Assembly (NCBI GenBank): GCA_963789175.1
Contig: CAWBJO010000009.1
Location: 558,001 to 622,000, forward strand
Direction of reading: 5' to 3'
Source of the DNA: CAWBJO01 sp963789175
Lineage (GTDB): Bacteria; Pseudomonadota; Alphaproteobacteria; Rhizobiales; Aestuariivirgaceae
DNA length: 64,000 bases
The position numbers and the translations under genes are program-made. Each line of letters opens with the position of its first letter. The first letter of the stretch is position 1. Of this stretch, positions 24,613 to 34,800 are shown one piece after another. Below the pieces are notes generated by a model. It searched no databases. It saw only the letters and a program-made list of their open reading frames with translations, and was not told the DNA's origin.

Positions 24613-26126
24613 ACCCGGAAGGCATCGGCGAAACGCTTGCGGAGCTTCGCCTTCTCGATTTTCCCCATGGCGTTGCGCGGCAGCTCGGCAATGCGATAGA
24701 CGCGCTTGGGCAGCTTGAAGCCGGCGAGGGTCGCCGCCAGGGCGCCGATGATCGCGGCTTCGTCGATGGGCTCGTGCCCGGCGACCACGGCGGCCACCAC
24801 GCCCTCGCCATAGTCGGGGTGCGGAACGCCGACGACGGCCGATTCGACGATGCCGGGCAAAGCATCGAGCGCCGCCTCGATCTCGCGCGGATAGACATTG
24901 AGGCCGCCGGTGATGATGAGGTCGCGGGTGCGGCCGAGAATCGAGACGCGCCCCTCCCCGTCCATGACACCGACGTCGCCGGTGACGAAATAGCCGTCGC
25001 TGCGAAAATCCTCCGCGGTGCGCTCGGGCTTGCGCCAGTAGCCCCGGCAGACATTGGGCCCCTTCACCTCGAGGACGCCCGGTTCGCCGCGCGGCCGTTC
25101 GCGGCCCTCGACGTCGCAAACGCGCACGGCGATACCAGGCAGGGCGAAACCGACGGTGCCCGGGCGGCGGTCGCCGCGATAGGGATTGGAAGCGATCATT
25201 CCCGTCTCCGTCATGCCGTAACGCTCGAGAATGGCGTGGCCGGTCCGTTCCCGGAATGCATCATGGGTTTCGGGCAGAAGGGGTGCCGATCCCGACACGA
25301 ACAGGCGCATGGCCTGACAGGCCCCGGCATCGAGGCCGGGCTCGGCGAGAAGACGGGTGTAGTAAGTTGGCACACCCATGAAGAGGGTGGCGCGCGCGAA
25401 GAGGCGCGCGACCTCGGCGGCGTCGAAGTGGGGAAGCCACAGGATCGGGCTGGCGTTCAGGAAGGCCGTATTGAGGGCGACGTAGAGGCCGTGGACATGG
25501 AACAGCGGCAGGCCATGGATGAGAACGTCTCCCGGCGCGAAGGCCCAGGCGCCCAGCAGCGCATGGGCATTGGAGCTCAGATTGCCGTGGGTGATCATGG
25601 CACCCTTGGCGGGCCCCGTGGTGCCCGACGTGTAGAGAAGGCCGGCGAGGCCGTCGCCCGTCCGGTCGACGGTCGCGTCGAGCGGGCCGGCGCGAGCAGC
25701 AGCCTCTGCGAGGCTTCCGGCATCGACGTCGTCGAGCGTGGCGAACGCCGCCGAATGGCGCGCGGCCAGGGCCGCGAGCGGCTCGCGCTTCGCCGTCGCG
25801 GCGACGACGAGGGACGGCTCGGCATCGGCGATGAAATAAGACACTTCGGCCGGCGTGTAGGCAGGATTCAGCGGTTGGAGCACGGCGCCGGACTTGAGCG
25901 CCCCGAGATAGAGGAAAACCGCCGCCAGCGATTTCTCGACCTGCGCGGTGACGCGGTCGCCCGGCCCGACCCCGAGGTCGCGCAGGGCCCCGGCATAACG
26001 GCCGGCGGCGGCCATGAGATCGCCATAGGTCGCGAGGCGGCGGCCGTCGGCTGCGAGAAAGGCCGGCGCGTCCGGCACGCGCCGCCAACGCGCTTCGAAT
26101 TCGCCGAAGAGATTGGCCCCGTTCAT
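24609..26126 (-). CDS. matB: Malonyl-CoA synthetase
   Basis: ANL-superfamily acyl-CoA ligase of 505 aa that makes malonyl-CoA from malonate, ATP and CoA. The P-loop motif LLYTSGTTGPAKGAM, the YGMTETGM motif, the hinge region GRTRDLIITGGLNVYPREIE and the C-terminal catalytic Lys in AMGKIEKAKLR are all present. It resembles Rhizobium MatB along its whole length (VEKSLAAVFLYLGALKSGAV, LFVSGSAPLLPETH). I chose the ATG at 26126 rather than a TTG at 26150. No malonyl-CoA decarboxylase or malonate carrier is in the window. It lies downstream of an aldo-keto reductase and aldehyde dehydrogenase. Confidence 0.9.
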   Translation of the reverse strand: MNGANLFGEFEARWRRVPDAPAFLAADGRRLATYGDLMAAAGRYAGALRDLGVGPGDRVTAQVEKSLAAVFLYLGALKSGAVLQPLNPAYTPAEVSYFIADAEPSLVVAATAKREPLAALAARHSAAFATLDDVDAGSLAEAAARAGPLDATVDRTGDGLAGLLYTSGTTGPAKGAMITHGNLSSNAHALLGAWAFAPGDVLIHGLPLFHVHGLYVALNTAFLNASPILWLPHFDAAEVARLFARATLFMGVPTYYTRLLAEPGLDAGACQAMRLFVSGSAPLLPETHDAFRERTGHAILERYGMTETGMIASNPYRGDRRPGTVGFALPGIAVRVCDVEGRERPRGEPGVLEVKGPNVCRGYWRKPERTAEDFRSDGYFVTGDVGVMDGEGRVSILGRTRDLIITGGLNVYPREIEAALDALPGIVESAVVGVPHPDYGEGVVAAVVAGHEPIDEAAIIGALAATLAGFKLPKRVYRIAELPRNAMGKIEKAKLRKRFADAFRV

Positions 26127-26146
26127 TTCCCCGCCCAGACCTTCGC

Positions 26147-26980
26147 TCAATTCATGGCGAGCGGCGTCTTGCGTTGCGGAGGCGAGAAGGCCTTGTCAAG
26201 CTCCTTGAGCTCATCGGGCGTGAGCGACACGTCGAGGGCCCTGGCGTTGTCGCGCATACGCTCGGCACTCGCCGTCTTCGGGATCGAGATCACGCCGGGG
26301 CGGCGAAGCGTCCAGGCGATGAGGATGGCGGCGGGAGACGCGCCGTGACTACGGGCGAGCGACTTGACCGCCGCCTTGCCCAGAAGATCGCCCTGGCCGA
26401 GCGGGGAGTAGGCCATGACGGCGATCTGCTGCTCGACGCACATCGGCAGCAGCTTGAACTCGATGCCGCGCTGGCCGACATTGTAGAGGACCTGGTTCGC
26501 CGCGCAGTGGCCCGCCTCGGCGAGATCCTGAAGCTCGACCATGTCCTCGACATCGAGGTTGCTGACCCCCCAATAGCGAATCCTTCCTTCGTCGCGCAGC
26601 TGCTCGAACGCCGCCACGGTGTCGGCGAGCGGATGCGAGCCGCGCCAGTGCAGGAGATAGAGGTCGATGCGATCGGTCCTCAGCCGCCTCAGGCTGTCGG
26701 CGCAGGCCTTGACCGTGCCGGAGCGCGAGGCGTTCTGCGGCAGGACCTTGGAGACGAGAAACACCTCGTCGCGGCGCCCGGCGAGGGCATCCGCGACGAC
26801 CTCCTCGGCACCGCCGCTGCCATACATCTCTGCCGTATCGACGAGCGTCAGCCCGAGATCGAGCCCGGTCTTCAGCGCCGCTACCTCGTCGTCGCGGCGG
26901 GTGCGGGCCTCGCCCATGCGCCAGGTTCCCATGCCGAGCTGCGGCACCTGCTCACCGCTCTTCAACGTCACGTACTGCAT
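26147..26980 (-). CDS. Aldo/keto reductase
   Basis: NADPH-dependent oxidoreductase of 277 aa with the AKR barrel and full catalytic tetrad: Asp48 and Tyr53 in VDTAEMYG, Lys78 in LVSKVLP and His111 in LYLLHWRG. The cofactor region ISIPKTASAERMRDNA is also typical. The ATG at 26980 is preceded by AGGAGA. The physiological substrate is not evident. It is sandwiched between the aldehyde dehydrogenase (62 bases upstream) and matB (20 bases downstream), so it probably belongs to one operon. The upstream continuation of this frame over the dehydrogenase is a shadow. Confidence 0.9.
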   Translation of the reverse strand: MQYVTLKSGEQVPQLGMGTWRMGEARTRRDDEVAALKTGLDLGLTLVDTAEMYGSGGAEEVVADALAGRRDEVFLVSKVLPQNASRSGTVKACADSLRRLRTDRIDLYLLHWRGSHPLADTVAAFEQLRDEGRIRYWGVSNLDVEDMVELQDLAEAGHCAANQVLYNVGQRGIEFKLLPMCVEQQIAVMAYSPLGQGDLLGKAAVKSLARSHGASPAAILIAWTLRRPGVISIPKTASAERMRDNARALDVSLTPDELKELDKAFSPPQRKTPLAMN

Positions 26981-27042
26981 GCGCGTCTCCTGAAAAGCGT
27001 GAACGGCGGAGGGCCCGACTCCGTTCCCTGCCGCACGGTCGA

Positions 27043-28485
27043 TCAGCCGGGGAAAACGTAGTGGGTGCGCGAGGAGGTGAAGAACTCGACGGCATACCGC
27101 CCCTGCTCGCGCGCGCCGTAGCTCGATCCCTTGCGGCCGCCGAACGGCACGTGGTGATCGACGCCGGCGGTCGGCAGGTTGACCATCACCATCCCCGCCT
27201 CGACATTCCTGCGGAAGTGATCGGCGTGCTTCAGCGAGCGGGTGAAGATCGCCGCCGAAAGGCCGAAGGTCGTATCGTTGGCGACGGCGAGCGCCTCGTC
27301 GTACCCGGACACTTCGATGACCGAGGCGACGGGCCCGAAGATCTCCTCGCGGTTGATCTGCATGTCGTTGCGCGTCTCCACGAAGAGAGCCGGTTGGAGA
27401 TAGTGGCCGCGCGTCTTGCGATTGAGGCGTTCGCCGCCCCAGGCCACCTTCGCACCCTCCTTGCGACCGATGTCGAGATATTTCATGTCCTGATCGAGCT
27501 GACGCTGGTCGACGACCGGCCCAACATGGGTCCCGGGCTCTAGCGCGTCGTCCACTTTCAATCCCTTCATGGCCGCGACCATCGCCTCGACGAACTTGTC
27601 GTGCACCTTGGAGGCGACGACGAGGCGCGAGGACGCAGTGCATCGCTGGCCGGTCTGGTAGAAGGCGCCGTTGACGGCGGCCGCGACGGCAAGCTCGAGG
27701 TCGGCATCGTCGAGCACGACGAGCGGATTCTTGCCGCCCATCTCGAGCTGGAAGCGGGCCCCGCGCGCCGCGCAGGCCCGCGCCACGTCGGCTCCGACCC
27801 CGGTCGAGCCGGTGAAACTGACGGCCGCCACGTCCTTGTGGTCGCAGAGCGTGCGGCCGACGACGGAGCCCTTGCCCATCACCAGGTTGAGCACGCCCTT
27901 GGGTAGGCCGGCCCGCGACGCGATCTCGACGATCGCCCAGGCGGTGGCGGGCACGAGCTCGGCAGGCTTCAGCACGACCGTGTTGCCGAAGGCGAGCGCC
28001 GGCGCCATCTTCCAGGCCGGAATGGCGGCGGGAAAATTCCACGGCGTGATGAGGCCGACGACGCCCAGGGGATCGCGGGTGACCGTGATGTCGACGCCGG
28101 GGCGGATGGACGGGATCGACAGGCCCTCGATGCGCAATGCCTCGCCGGCGAAGAACTTGAAGATCTGGCCGGCCCGGCCGACCTCGGCGACGCCGTCGGC
28201 CAAGGGCTTTCCTTCCTCGCGCGACAACAGCCGCCCGAGCTCGTCCTTGCGGGCGAGAAGCTCCGTGCCGATCGCATCGAGAATGTCGGCGCGCTGGATG
28301 GGCGTCGACCGCGACCAGGCCGGGAAGGCCGCCTTGGCGGCCGCGATGCCGGCTTCGGTCTGCGCGGCATCCGCCGAGGCGTACTCGCCGACCATGTCGT
28401 CGAGATCGGATGGGCTGACGTTCCGGTTGACCGACGCCCCCTCGACCCATTCGCCGCCGACGTAGTTCCCATGCACGGACATCAT
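27043..28485 (-). CDS. NAD(P)-dependent aldehyde dehydrogenase
   Basis: A 480-aa aldehyde dehydrogenase oxidising an aldehyde to a carboxylate. The substrate-tunnel motif TPWNFPAAIPAWKMAPAL, the general-base Glu in QLEMGGKNPLV (near residue 244) and the nucleophile Cys in TGQRCTASSR (near 280) are in place. The sequence resembles 2,5-dioxovalerate (alpha-ketoglutarate semialdehyde) dehydrogenases of sugar-acid pathways, but other semialdehydes are possible. It is the first gene of the minus-strand operon and is divergent from a beta-hydroxyacid dehydrogenase gene across 86 bases. Confidence 0.88.
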   Translation of the reverse strand: MMSVHGNYVGGEWVEGASVNRNVSPSDLDDMVGEYASADAAQTEAGIAAAKAAFPAWSRSTPIQRADILDAIGTELLARKDELGRLLSREEGKPLADGVAEVGRAGQIFKFFAGEALRIEGLSIPSIRPGVDITVTRDPLGVVGLITPWNFPAAIPAWKMAPALAFGNTVVLKPAELVPATAWAIVEIASRAGLPKGVLNLVMGKGSVVGRTLCDHKDVAAVSFTGSTGVGADVARACAARGARFQLEMGGKNPLVVLDDADLELAVAAAVNGAFYQTGQRCTASSRLVVASKVHDKFVEAMVAAMKGLKVDDALEPGTHVGPVVDQRQLDQDMKYLDIGRKEGAKVAWGGERLNRKTRGHYLQPALFVETRNDMQINREEIFGPVASVIEVSGYDEALAVANDTTFGLSAAIFTRSLKHADHFRRNVEAGMVMVNLPTAGVDHHVPFGGRKGSSYGAREQGRYAVEFFTSSRTHYVFPG

Positions 28486-28571
28486 GACCCTCCCAATTGC
28501 GAAGCCGAGACGTTAGCATGCCGCCGCCGCCATATGCACGGGGGCGCCGAGCGAGCGAAGGAAACGCGTCC

Positions 28572-29447
28572 ATGCATATCGGGTTCACCGGCATCGGACT
28601 GATGGGCGGGGCGATGGTGGCCCGGCTCCTCGCGCATGGCCATGCCGTCCGGGTTATCGCGCACCGCAACCGGGCGCCCGTCGATGCGGCGGTGGCGCAA
28701 GGCGCGGTCGAAAGCCGCGACATGGCGCATCTGGTCGGCGGCGCCGATGCCGTCTTCCTATGCGTCTCGGATTCCGCCGCCGTCGCCAGCGCGATCGATG
28801 CGATGACCCCGCATCTGCAAAAGGGCCAGGTGATCGTCGACACCTCGACGTCCGATCCCGATGCGACGCGCGCCATCGCCACGCGGCTCGAAGCGCGGGG
28901 GGTGGCGTTCGTCGATGCGCCGATGACCGGCGGTCCGGAGCAGGTGCGGGCCGGCGAGGCGGGCGCCCTCGTCGGCGCGGATGCCGGCAGCCTGGCGCGC
29001 GTCAGGCCCCTCATCGCGACCTATGCCAACCGCATCCTGCATTTCGGTCCGGTCGGAGCCGGGCACACGGCGAAACTCGTCAGCAACTCGCTGGCGTGCA
29101 GCATGATCGCGGCGATCGCCGAGACCTACGCCACGGCGCGGGCGGCCGGCATCGACTGGCGCATGCTCTACGAGGCGCAGCTGCAAGGCTCCACCCATTC
29201 CGGCGCGCTCAAGAAGATGGTCGGGCCGGCGCTCGAGGGCGACTACGACGGCTACGCCTTCTCGATCGCCAATGCCCTCAAGGATATCGACTATTTCCTC
29301 AAAATGAGCGATGGCTTGGGGGCATCGCCGGTGCTGGCGCCGGTCGTCGCCGACCTGTTCCGGCGGGCCGCGGCAGGTGGCTTGAGCGCGATGCATGTGA
29401 GCAGACTGATCGATCCCGCCTTCAAGGACGCCTCCTTGCGATGCTGA
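28572..29447 (+). CDS. NAD(P)-dependent beta-hydroxyacid dehydrogenase (3-hydroxyisobutyrate dehydrogenase family)
   Basis: A 291-aa oxidoreductase of the 3-hydroxyisobutyrate/tartronate-semialdehyde reductase family. The Rossmann motif GFTGIGLMGGAMVARLL is at the N-terminus, the substrate motif DAPMTGGPEQVRAGEAGAL near 116 and the catalytic Lys in GHTAKLVSNSL near 171. I chose the ATG at 28572 (MHIGFTG), because the 25 codons before it in the same frame have no family resemblance. The following aminotransferase starts within the last codons (7-base overlap), so the pair is co-translated. The exact substrate is unknown. Confidence 0.87.
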   Translation: MHIGFTGIGLMGGAMVARLLAHGHAVRVIAHRNRAPVDAAVAQGAVESRDMAHLVGGADAVFLCVSDSAAVASAIDAMTPHLQKGQVIVDTSTSDPDATRAIATRLEARGVAFVDAPMTGGPEQVRAGEAGALVGADAGSLARVRPLIATYANRILHFGPVGAGHTAKLVSNSLACSMIAAIAETYATARAAGIDWRMLYEAQLQGSTHSGALKKMVGPALEGDYDGYAFSIANALKDIDYFLKMSDGLGASPVLAPVVADLFRRAAAGGLSAMHVSRLIDPAFKDASLRC

Positions 29448-30625
29448 AGATCAACGAAGCCGTATCGGGAATCGAAGAGGAAGGCGCCTTCGGCGTTCTC
29501 GACCGGGCGCTGGCGCTCAAGTCCGAGGGCAAGCCGATCATCAACCTCGGCATCGGCCAGCCCGACTTCAATCCGCCCGAGCACGTTCTCGAGGCGGCGG
29601 CGAAGGCGGCGCGCGAGGGACCGCACGGCTACACGTCGCCGGTCGGCATCGGCCCGTTGCGCGAGGCGGTGGCGGCGCGGGTCGCGGCGCGCTACGGCGT
29701 TCCGGTCACGGCCGGCGAGGTGGTCATCGTGCCGGGCGGCAAGGTCACCATCTTCTTCTCGTGCATGCTGTTCGGCGGCGAAGGCTCCGAGATCCTCTAT
29801 CCCGATCCGGGCTTTCCCCCGTACCGCGAGGCGGTACGCGCCGCCGGCGCCAAGGCCGTCCCCTATCCGATCCGCGAAGAGCGCGACTTCGGGTTCGACG
29901 GCGAGGAGGTCTTGTCCCTCATCACGCCGCGCACGCGACTCATCATCCTCAACAGCCCCGCCAATCCGACGGGGGGCGTCACGGCGCGCGAAGAGCTGAA
30001 CAAACTGGTCGCGGGACTGACGCGGCATCCAAACGTGATGATCCTGTCGGACGAGATCTATTCCGATCTCGTCTTCGACGGCGCGCCGTTCGCGAGCCTC
30101 ATGGAATTCCCCGAGCTCCGGTCGCGCACCATCCTGCTCGACGGATGGTCGAAGACCTACGCCATGACCGGCTGGCGACTGGGCTACGGCGTGTGGCCGC
30201 TTCCCCTGGTCGACCATGTGCGCAAGCTCATCACGGTCGACCATTCGTGCGTCAACGGCCCGGCCCAGATGGCGGCGCTCGCCGCCGTCACCGGGCCGCA
30301 GGACGCGGTCGCGGCCATGCGGCAGAGCTTCGCCGAGAGGCGCGAGCACGTGGTGCGCGGCCTCAACCGGCTCCCCAACGTCACCTGCCGGATGCCGGGC
30401 GGCGCGTTCTACGCCTTCCCCAATGTCGGGGCGACGGGATGGACGTCGCGCGAACTCGCCGGGCGGCTGCTCGAGGAGGCCTTCGTGGCGCTGGTGCCGG
30501 GCGAAAGCTTCGGGGCCAACGGTGCAGGGTACATACGCTTTTCCTATGCGGCAGGGCTTGCCGACATCGAGGAGGCACTGGCCCGCATGGCGCTCTTTCT
30601 CGTCACCGCCCGGCCCAAATCTTAA
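29441..30625 (+). CDS. PLP-dependent aminotransferase, class I fold
   Basis: A 394-aa aspartate-aminotransferase-like enzyme. Landmarks are NLGIGQPDFNPPEHV at the N-terminus, NSPANPTGG (cofactor Asn), DEIYSDLVF (cofactor Asp/Tyr), the Schiff-base Lys238 in GWSKTYAMTGWRLGY and the substrate-carboxylate Arg in YIRFSYA. It belongs to subfamily I-gamma with broad substrate range. It overlaps the dehydrogenase before it; together they could interconvert a hydroxyacid, its ketoacid and the amino acid, which is inference. Confidence 0.9.
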   Translation: MLKINEAVSGIEEEGAFGVLDRALALKSEGKPIINLGIGQPDFNPPEHVLEAAAKAAREGPHGYTSPVGIGPLREAVAARVAARYGVPVTAGEVVIVPGGKVTIFFSCMLFGGEGSEILYPDPGFPPYREAVRAAGAKAVPYPIREERDFGFDGEEVLSLITPRTRLIILNSPANPTGGVTAREELNKLVAGLTRHPNVMILSDEIYSDLVFDGAPFASLMEFPELRSRTILLDGWSKTYAMTGWRLGYGVWPLPLVDHVRKLITVDHSCVNGPAQMAALAAVTGPQDAVAAMRQSFAERREHVVRGLNRLPNVTCRMPGGAFYAFPNVGATGWTSRELAGRLLEEAFVALVPGESFGANGAGYIRFSYAAGLADIEEALARMALFLVTARPKS

Positions 30626-30732
30626 TTCGCCGCAAGGACACCGGCCCGTCATTGCGAGGGCATAAATCATGACTACATATGGGTTTCCCGGAGGTGGCGG
30701 CGCGGCGGTATACTGTCGCCGGACGCGGAGAC

Positions 30733-30738
30733 TATAAT
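30733..30738 (+). promoter_or_regulatory. Candidate -10 element upstream of the RND adaptor gene
   Basis: A perfect TATAAT lies 32 bases before the start codon at 30771. No TTGACA-like -35 is found at 16-18 bases upstream (the region is G/C-rich), so the promoter is either weak or activated. Confidence 0.3.
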
Positions 30739-30770
30739 CGACTCATGATCCAGGAAGCGGGCCGGGCGAC

Positions 30771-31886
30771 ATGCGGAAGCGACTAGCGATACTCCTGGCG
30801 CTCGTCGTGCTCGGCGGGCTTTCCTACCTCGCCCTCAACACGGTGTGGCTCAAGACGGCCATCCATCTCGAGAGCGCCAGCGCGACCACCAGCGCACCCG
30901 CAGGCGGCGATACGGCGCGCCGGCGTCCGCCGCCCGTCGAAGTGTCGTCCGCCAAGCAAGGTGCGACGAGCACCGACATCTCCGCCATCGGTTCGCTGCT
31001 GTCCGGCGAATCCGTCGAGGTCACGTCCGAAACGGCGGGGCGCATCGCCGTAATCCAGTTCGAGGAGGGCTACGAGGTCAAGGCCGGGGACGTGCTGGTC
31101 AAGCTCGACGATGCCCTGGCGACTGCGGAACTCAAGGACACGGAAGCGCGTCTTGGTCTCGCTCGAGCCACCTACGAGCGCACGCAGGCGCTGCAGCAAT
31201 CCGGCGCGGAAACGCGCCAGGCCTTCGACGAGGCGGCCTCCAACTACGGCGTGGCGCGGGCGGCGACCGAGCTTGCCCGCACGCGCGTCGACAAGCTGTC
31301 GGTGCGGGCGCCGTTCGACGGCGTTCTCGGTTTCCGGCAGGTGTCGGTCGGCGCCTATGTCCAGGCCGGTACCGAGCTCGTCAACCTGGAGAAGATCGAC
31401 GAGCTCAAGGTGGCGTTCAGCGTGCCGGAGCTCTATCTCGCACAGATCGCGCCCAGCCAAGAGGTCCAGGTCACGGTCGACGCGTATCCGGGCACGGTGT
31501 TCGAAGGCACGGTGTATGCCGTCAATCCGCAGATCGACGTGAACGGGCGGGCGCTGCAGGTGCGCGCCACCCTCAACAACTCCGAGCGCCGGCTGAGGCC
31601 CGGTCTCCTCGCGCGCATCCTCGTCAAGGGCAAGGACCAGACGGCGGTAGTGCTGGTGCCCGAGAGCGCCATCGTGCCGCGCGCCGGCGAGACCTTCGTC
31701 TATCGCATCGAGAACGGGAAGGCGTTCGAAACGCCGGTGACGACGGGCAAGCGCCGCGACGGCCTGGTCGAGATCGTGAAGGGGCTTCAAGCCGACGCCC
31801 AGGTGGTGACGGCGGGCCAGGCGCGGCTCCGCGACGGCACGGCGGTCGACGTCGTCGAGGCCGGCGGCGCGGCGGCGGGCGGATAG
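30771..31886 (+). CDS. RND efflux periplasmic adaptor (membrane fusion protein)
   Basis: A 371-aa HlyD/AcrA-type adaptor. It has an uncleaved N-terminal helix (LAILLALVVLGGLSYLAL), the lipoyl-like half motif AGRIAVIQFEEGYEVKAGDVLVKLD, a short alpha-hairpin (about 120-170), the second lipoyl half RAPFDGVLGFRQVSVGAYVQAG, a beta-barrel and a membrane-proximal domain. It bridges the inner-membrane pump to an outer-membrane factor. The pump gene follows 9 bases after its stop. No lipobox is present, unlike AcrA. Confidence 0.92.
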   Translation: MRKRLAILLALVVLGGLSYLALNTVWLKTAIHLESASATTSAPAGGDTARRRPPPVEVSSAKQGATSTDISAIGSLLSGESVEVTSETAGRIAVIQFEEGYEVKAGDVLVKLDDALATAELKDTEARLGLARATYERTQALQQSGAETRQAFDEAASNYGVARAATELARTRVDKLSVRAPFDGVLGFRQVSVGAYVQAGTELVNLEKIDELKVAFSVPELYLAQIAPSQEVQVTVDAYPGTVFEGTVYAVNPQIDVNGRALQVRATLNNSERRLRPGLLARILVKGKDQTAVVLVPESAIVPRAGETFVYRIENGKAFETPVTTGKRRDGLVEIVKGLQADAQVVTAGQARLRDGTAVDVVEAGGAAAGG

Positions 31887-31895
31887 GCCGATCCC

Positions 31896-34800
31896 ATGCA
31901 GCTTCCCGAGCTCTGCATCCGGCGCCCCGTATTCGCAACCGTGATGAGCCTTGTGCTCCTGCTCGTCGGGCTCGTCTCGTACGGGCGGCTGACCGTCAGG
32001 GAATATCCGAACATCGACGAGCCGGTCGTGTCGATCTCGACCTCCTATCCCGGCGCATCGGCGACGATCGTCGAAAGCCAGGTCACGCAGGTGCTGGAAG
32101 GCTCGGTGGCCGGCATCGAGGGCATCGACACGATCGAATCGACGAGCCGGGCGGAGTCGAGCCGCATCACCATCCGCTTCAATCTCGGGCTCGACATGGC
32201 GGCGGCGGCAAGCGACGTGCGCGACCGCGTATCGCGCGTCCGGCGGCAGCTTCCCGACGAGATCTCGGAGCCGGTCATCTCCAAGGTGGAAGCCGACGCG
32301 CAGCCCATCATCTTCCTCGTCTTCCGAAGCGACGGCATGTCGGCGCTCGAGCTCACCGACTATGTGAGCCGCTATGTCATCGACCGCTTCAAGAACCTGA
32401 CGGGCGTCGCCGACGTGCAGATCTACGGCGAACGGCGCTACGCCATGCGCGTGTGGCTCGACAGCGACCGGCTTGCCGGATACGGGCTGACGGTCCAGGA
32501 CATCGAAAGCGCCATCCGAAACCAGAACGCCGAGTTCCCCGCCGGGCGCATCGAAAGCAGCGACCGCGAGCTCACCGTCCTTTCGAAGACCGGCCTCAGG
32601 ACTCCGGAGGAATTCGCCAACATCATCATCAAGTCGGTCGAGGGCTATCCGGTGAAGCTCGGCGACATCGCCCGCGTCGAGCAGGGGGCCGAGGACCAGC
32701 GCCGCGACTCGCGCTACAACGGGCAGCCGTCGATCACGGTCGGCGTCATCAAGCAGGCGGTTGCCAATCCGCTCGACGTGTCGCATGCGGTGCGCGAGGT
32801 GCTGCCGCGGGTCAACGAGTCGCTTCCCGAGGGCCTGTCGGTCGAAATCGGCAACGACAGCTCGGTATTCATCGAACGCTCGATCGCCGCCGTGTTCACG
32901 ACCATCGCGGAAGCGATCGCGCTCGTCGTCCTGGTGATCTTCTTCTTCCTGCGCTCGTTCCGCGCCTCGGTCATCCCGATCGTCACCATCCCGGTATCGC
33001 TGATCGGCGCCTTCGCCCTCATGTATGCGGCGGGGCTCACCATCAATACCCTGACGCTGCTCGCCATGGTGCTCGCCATCGGCCTGGTGGTCGACGACGC
33101 CATCGTCATGCTCGAGAACATCTACCGCCACGTCGAGGAGGGCATGGCGCCGGTGGCCGCGGCGATGCGGGGATCGCGCGAGATCGGATTCGCGGTCGTC
33201 GCCATGTCGCTCACGCTCGCCGCCGTGTACGCCCCGGTGGCCTTCACGCCGGGGCGCACCGGGCGGCTGTTCATGGAGTTCGCGCTGACGCTCGCCGGCG
33301 CCGTGCTGATCTCCGGCTTCGTGGCGCTGACGCTCACGCCGATGATGTCGTCGAAGCTCCTGCGCCACCAGGAGAGCCACGGCCGCATCTTCCGCCTCAT
33401 CGAAGGCGGCATCACCGGCCTCGAACGCGGCTACGGGCGCCTGCTCGAACGGGCGCTGCGCATGCGCTTTCTGGTCATCGCCGTGGCGCTGGCAGTGGCG
33501 TGCGGCGGCGCCTTCTACTTCACGCTCCTCAAGTCGGAGCTGTCGCCGGTCGAGGACCGCGGCACGGTGCGCATCTCCGGAACCGCTCCGGAAGGATCGA
33601 CGCTCGCCTATACGCAGCGCTATGCCGGGCAGGTCGAATCCCTGATCGACAGCGTGCCGGAAATCCGCTCGGTCCTGATCATCAGCGGGCAGCCCGACGT
33701 CACGCAATTCATGGGCTTCGGCCGGCTCGAGGACTGGTCGGACCGCGAGCGCAAGCAACAGGAGATCGTCTCCAGCCTGCAGCCGCGGCTGCAGCGCATT
33801 CCGGGCATCCAGGCCTACGCCAGCAACCTTCCCTCGCTCGGCGTGCGAGGCGGCGGGCGACCGGTGCAGTTCGTCATCCAGTCGTCGGGGTCGTACGAGG
33901 ACCTCAACGAGATGGCGAACCGCATGCTCGAGCGGATCGAGAGCTATCCCGGCCTCACCAACGTCGAATCCGACCTCAACCTCAACAAGCCCGAGCTTTC
34001 CGTCGACATCGACCGCGACAAGGTGGCCGACCTCGGACTCGACATCTCCGTCATCGGGCGGACGCTCGAGACCCTGCTCGGCGGGCGCGAGGTCACGCGC
34101 TACGAGGTCGACGGCGAGCAGTTCGACGTCATCGTGCAGCTGGCGGCAGAGGAACGCGCCTCGCCCGAGACGCTGTCCCGCATCTTCGTGCGCAGCGGGA
34201 CCGGGGAGATGATCCAGCTTTCGAACCTCGTTAAGATCAGCGAGACGGTGGTGCCCAAGGAGCTGCGACGCTTCAACCAGCTCCGCGCCGTCACCATCGA
34301 GGCCAACCTGGCGGAGGGCTACACGATCGGCGAGGGACTTGCCTTCCTCGACCAGGCGGCGCGCGAGACCCTGCCGGCAGGGGCGCTGACCGACGTCACC
34401 GGGCAGAGCCGCGAGTTCCGCACGGCGAGCTCCAATCTCGCCATCATGTTCGTGCTGGCCCTCATGTTCATCTACCTGGTGCTGTCGGCGCAGTTCGAGA
34501 GCTTCCGCGATCCGCTCATCATCATGCTGACCGTGCCGCTCTCGATGGCGGGCGCGCTCGCCGCGCTCCACTACACGGGCGGAACCCTCAACGTCTATTC
34601 GCAGATCGGCCTCGTCACGCTCGTCGGCCTCATCACAAAGCACGGCATCCTGATCGTCGAGTTCGCCAACCAGAAGCAGGCACAGGGCCTCGACCGCCTG
34701 GCGGCGGTGAAGGAGGCGGCCAGCCTGCGGCTGCGGCCCATCCTGATGACGACGGGCGCGATGGTGCTGGGCGCCGTGCCGCTCGCCATTGCGCATGGCG

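Noticed and set aside
26981..29014. N-terminal extension of the aldo-keto reductase frame over the aldehyde dehydrogenase
   Set aside because: The aldo-keto reductase starts at 26980 with AGGAGA; the extension is out-of-frame dehydrogenase sequence.
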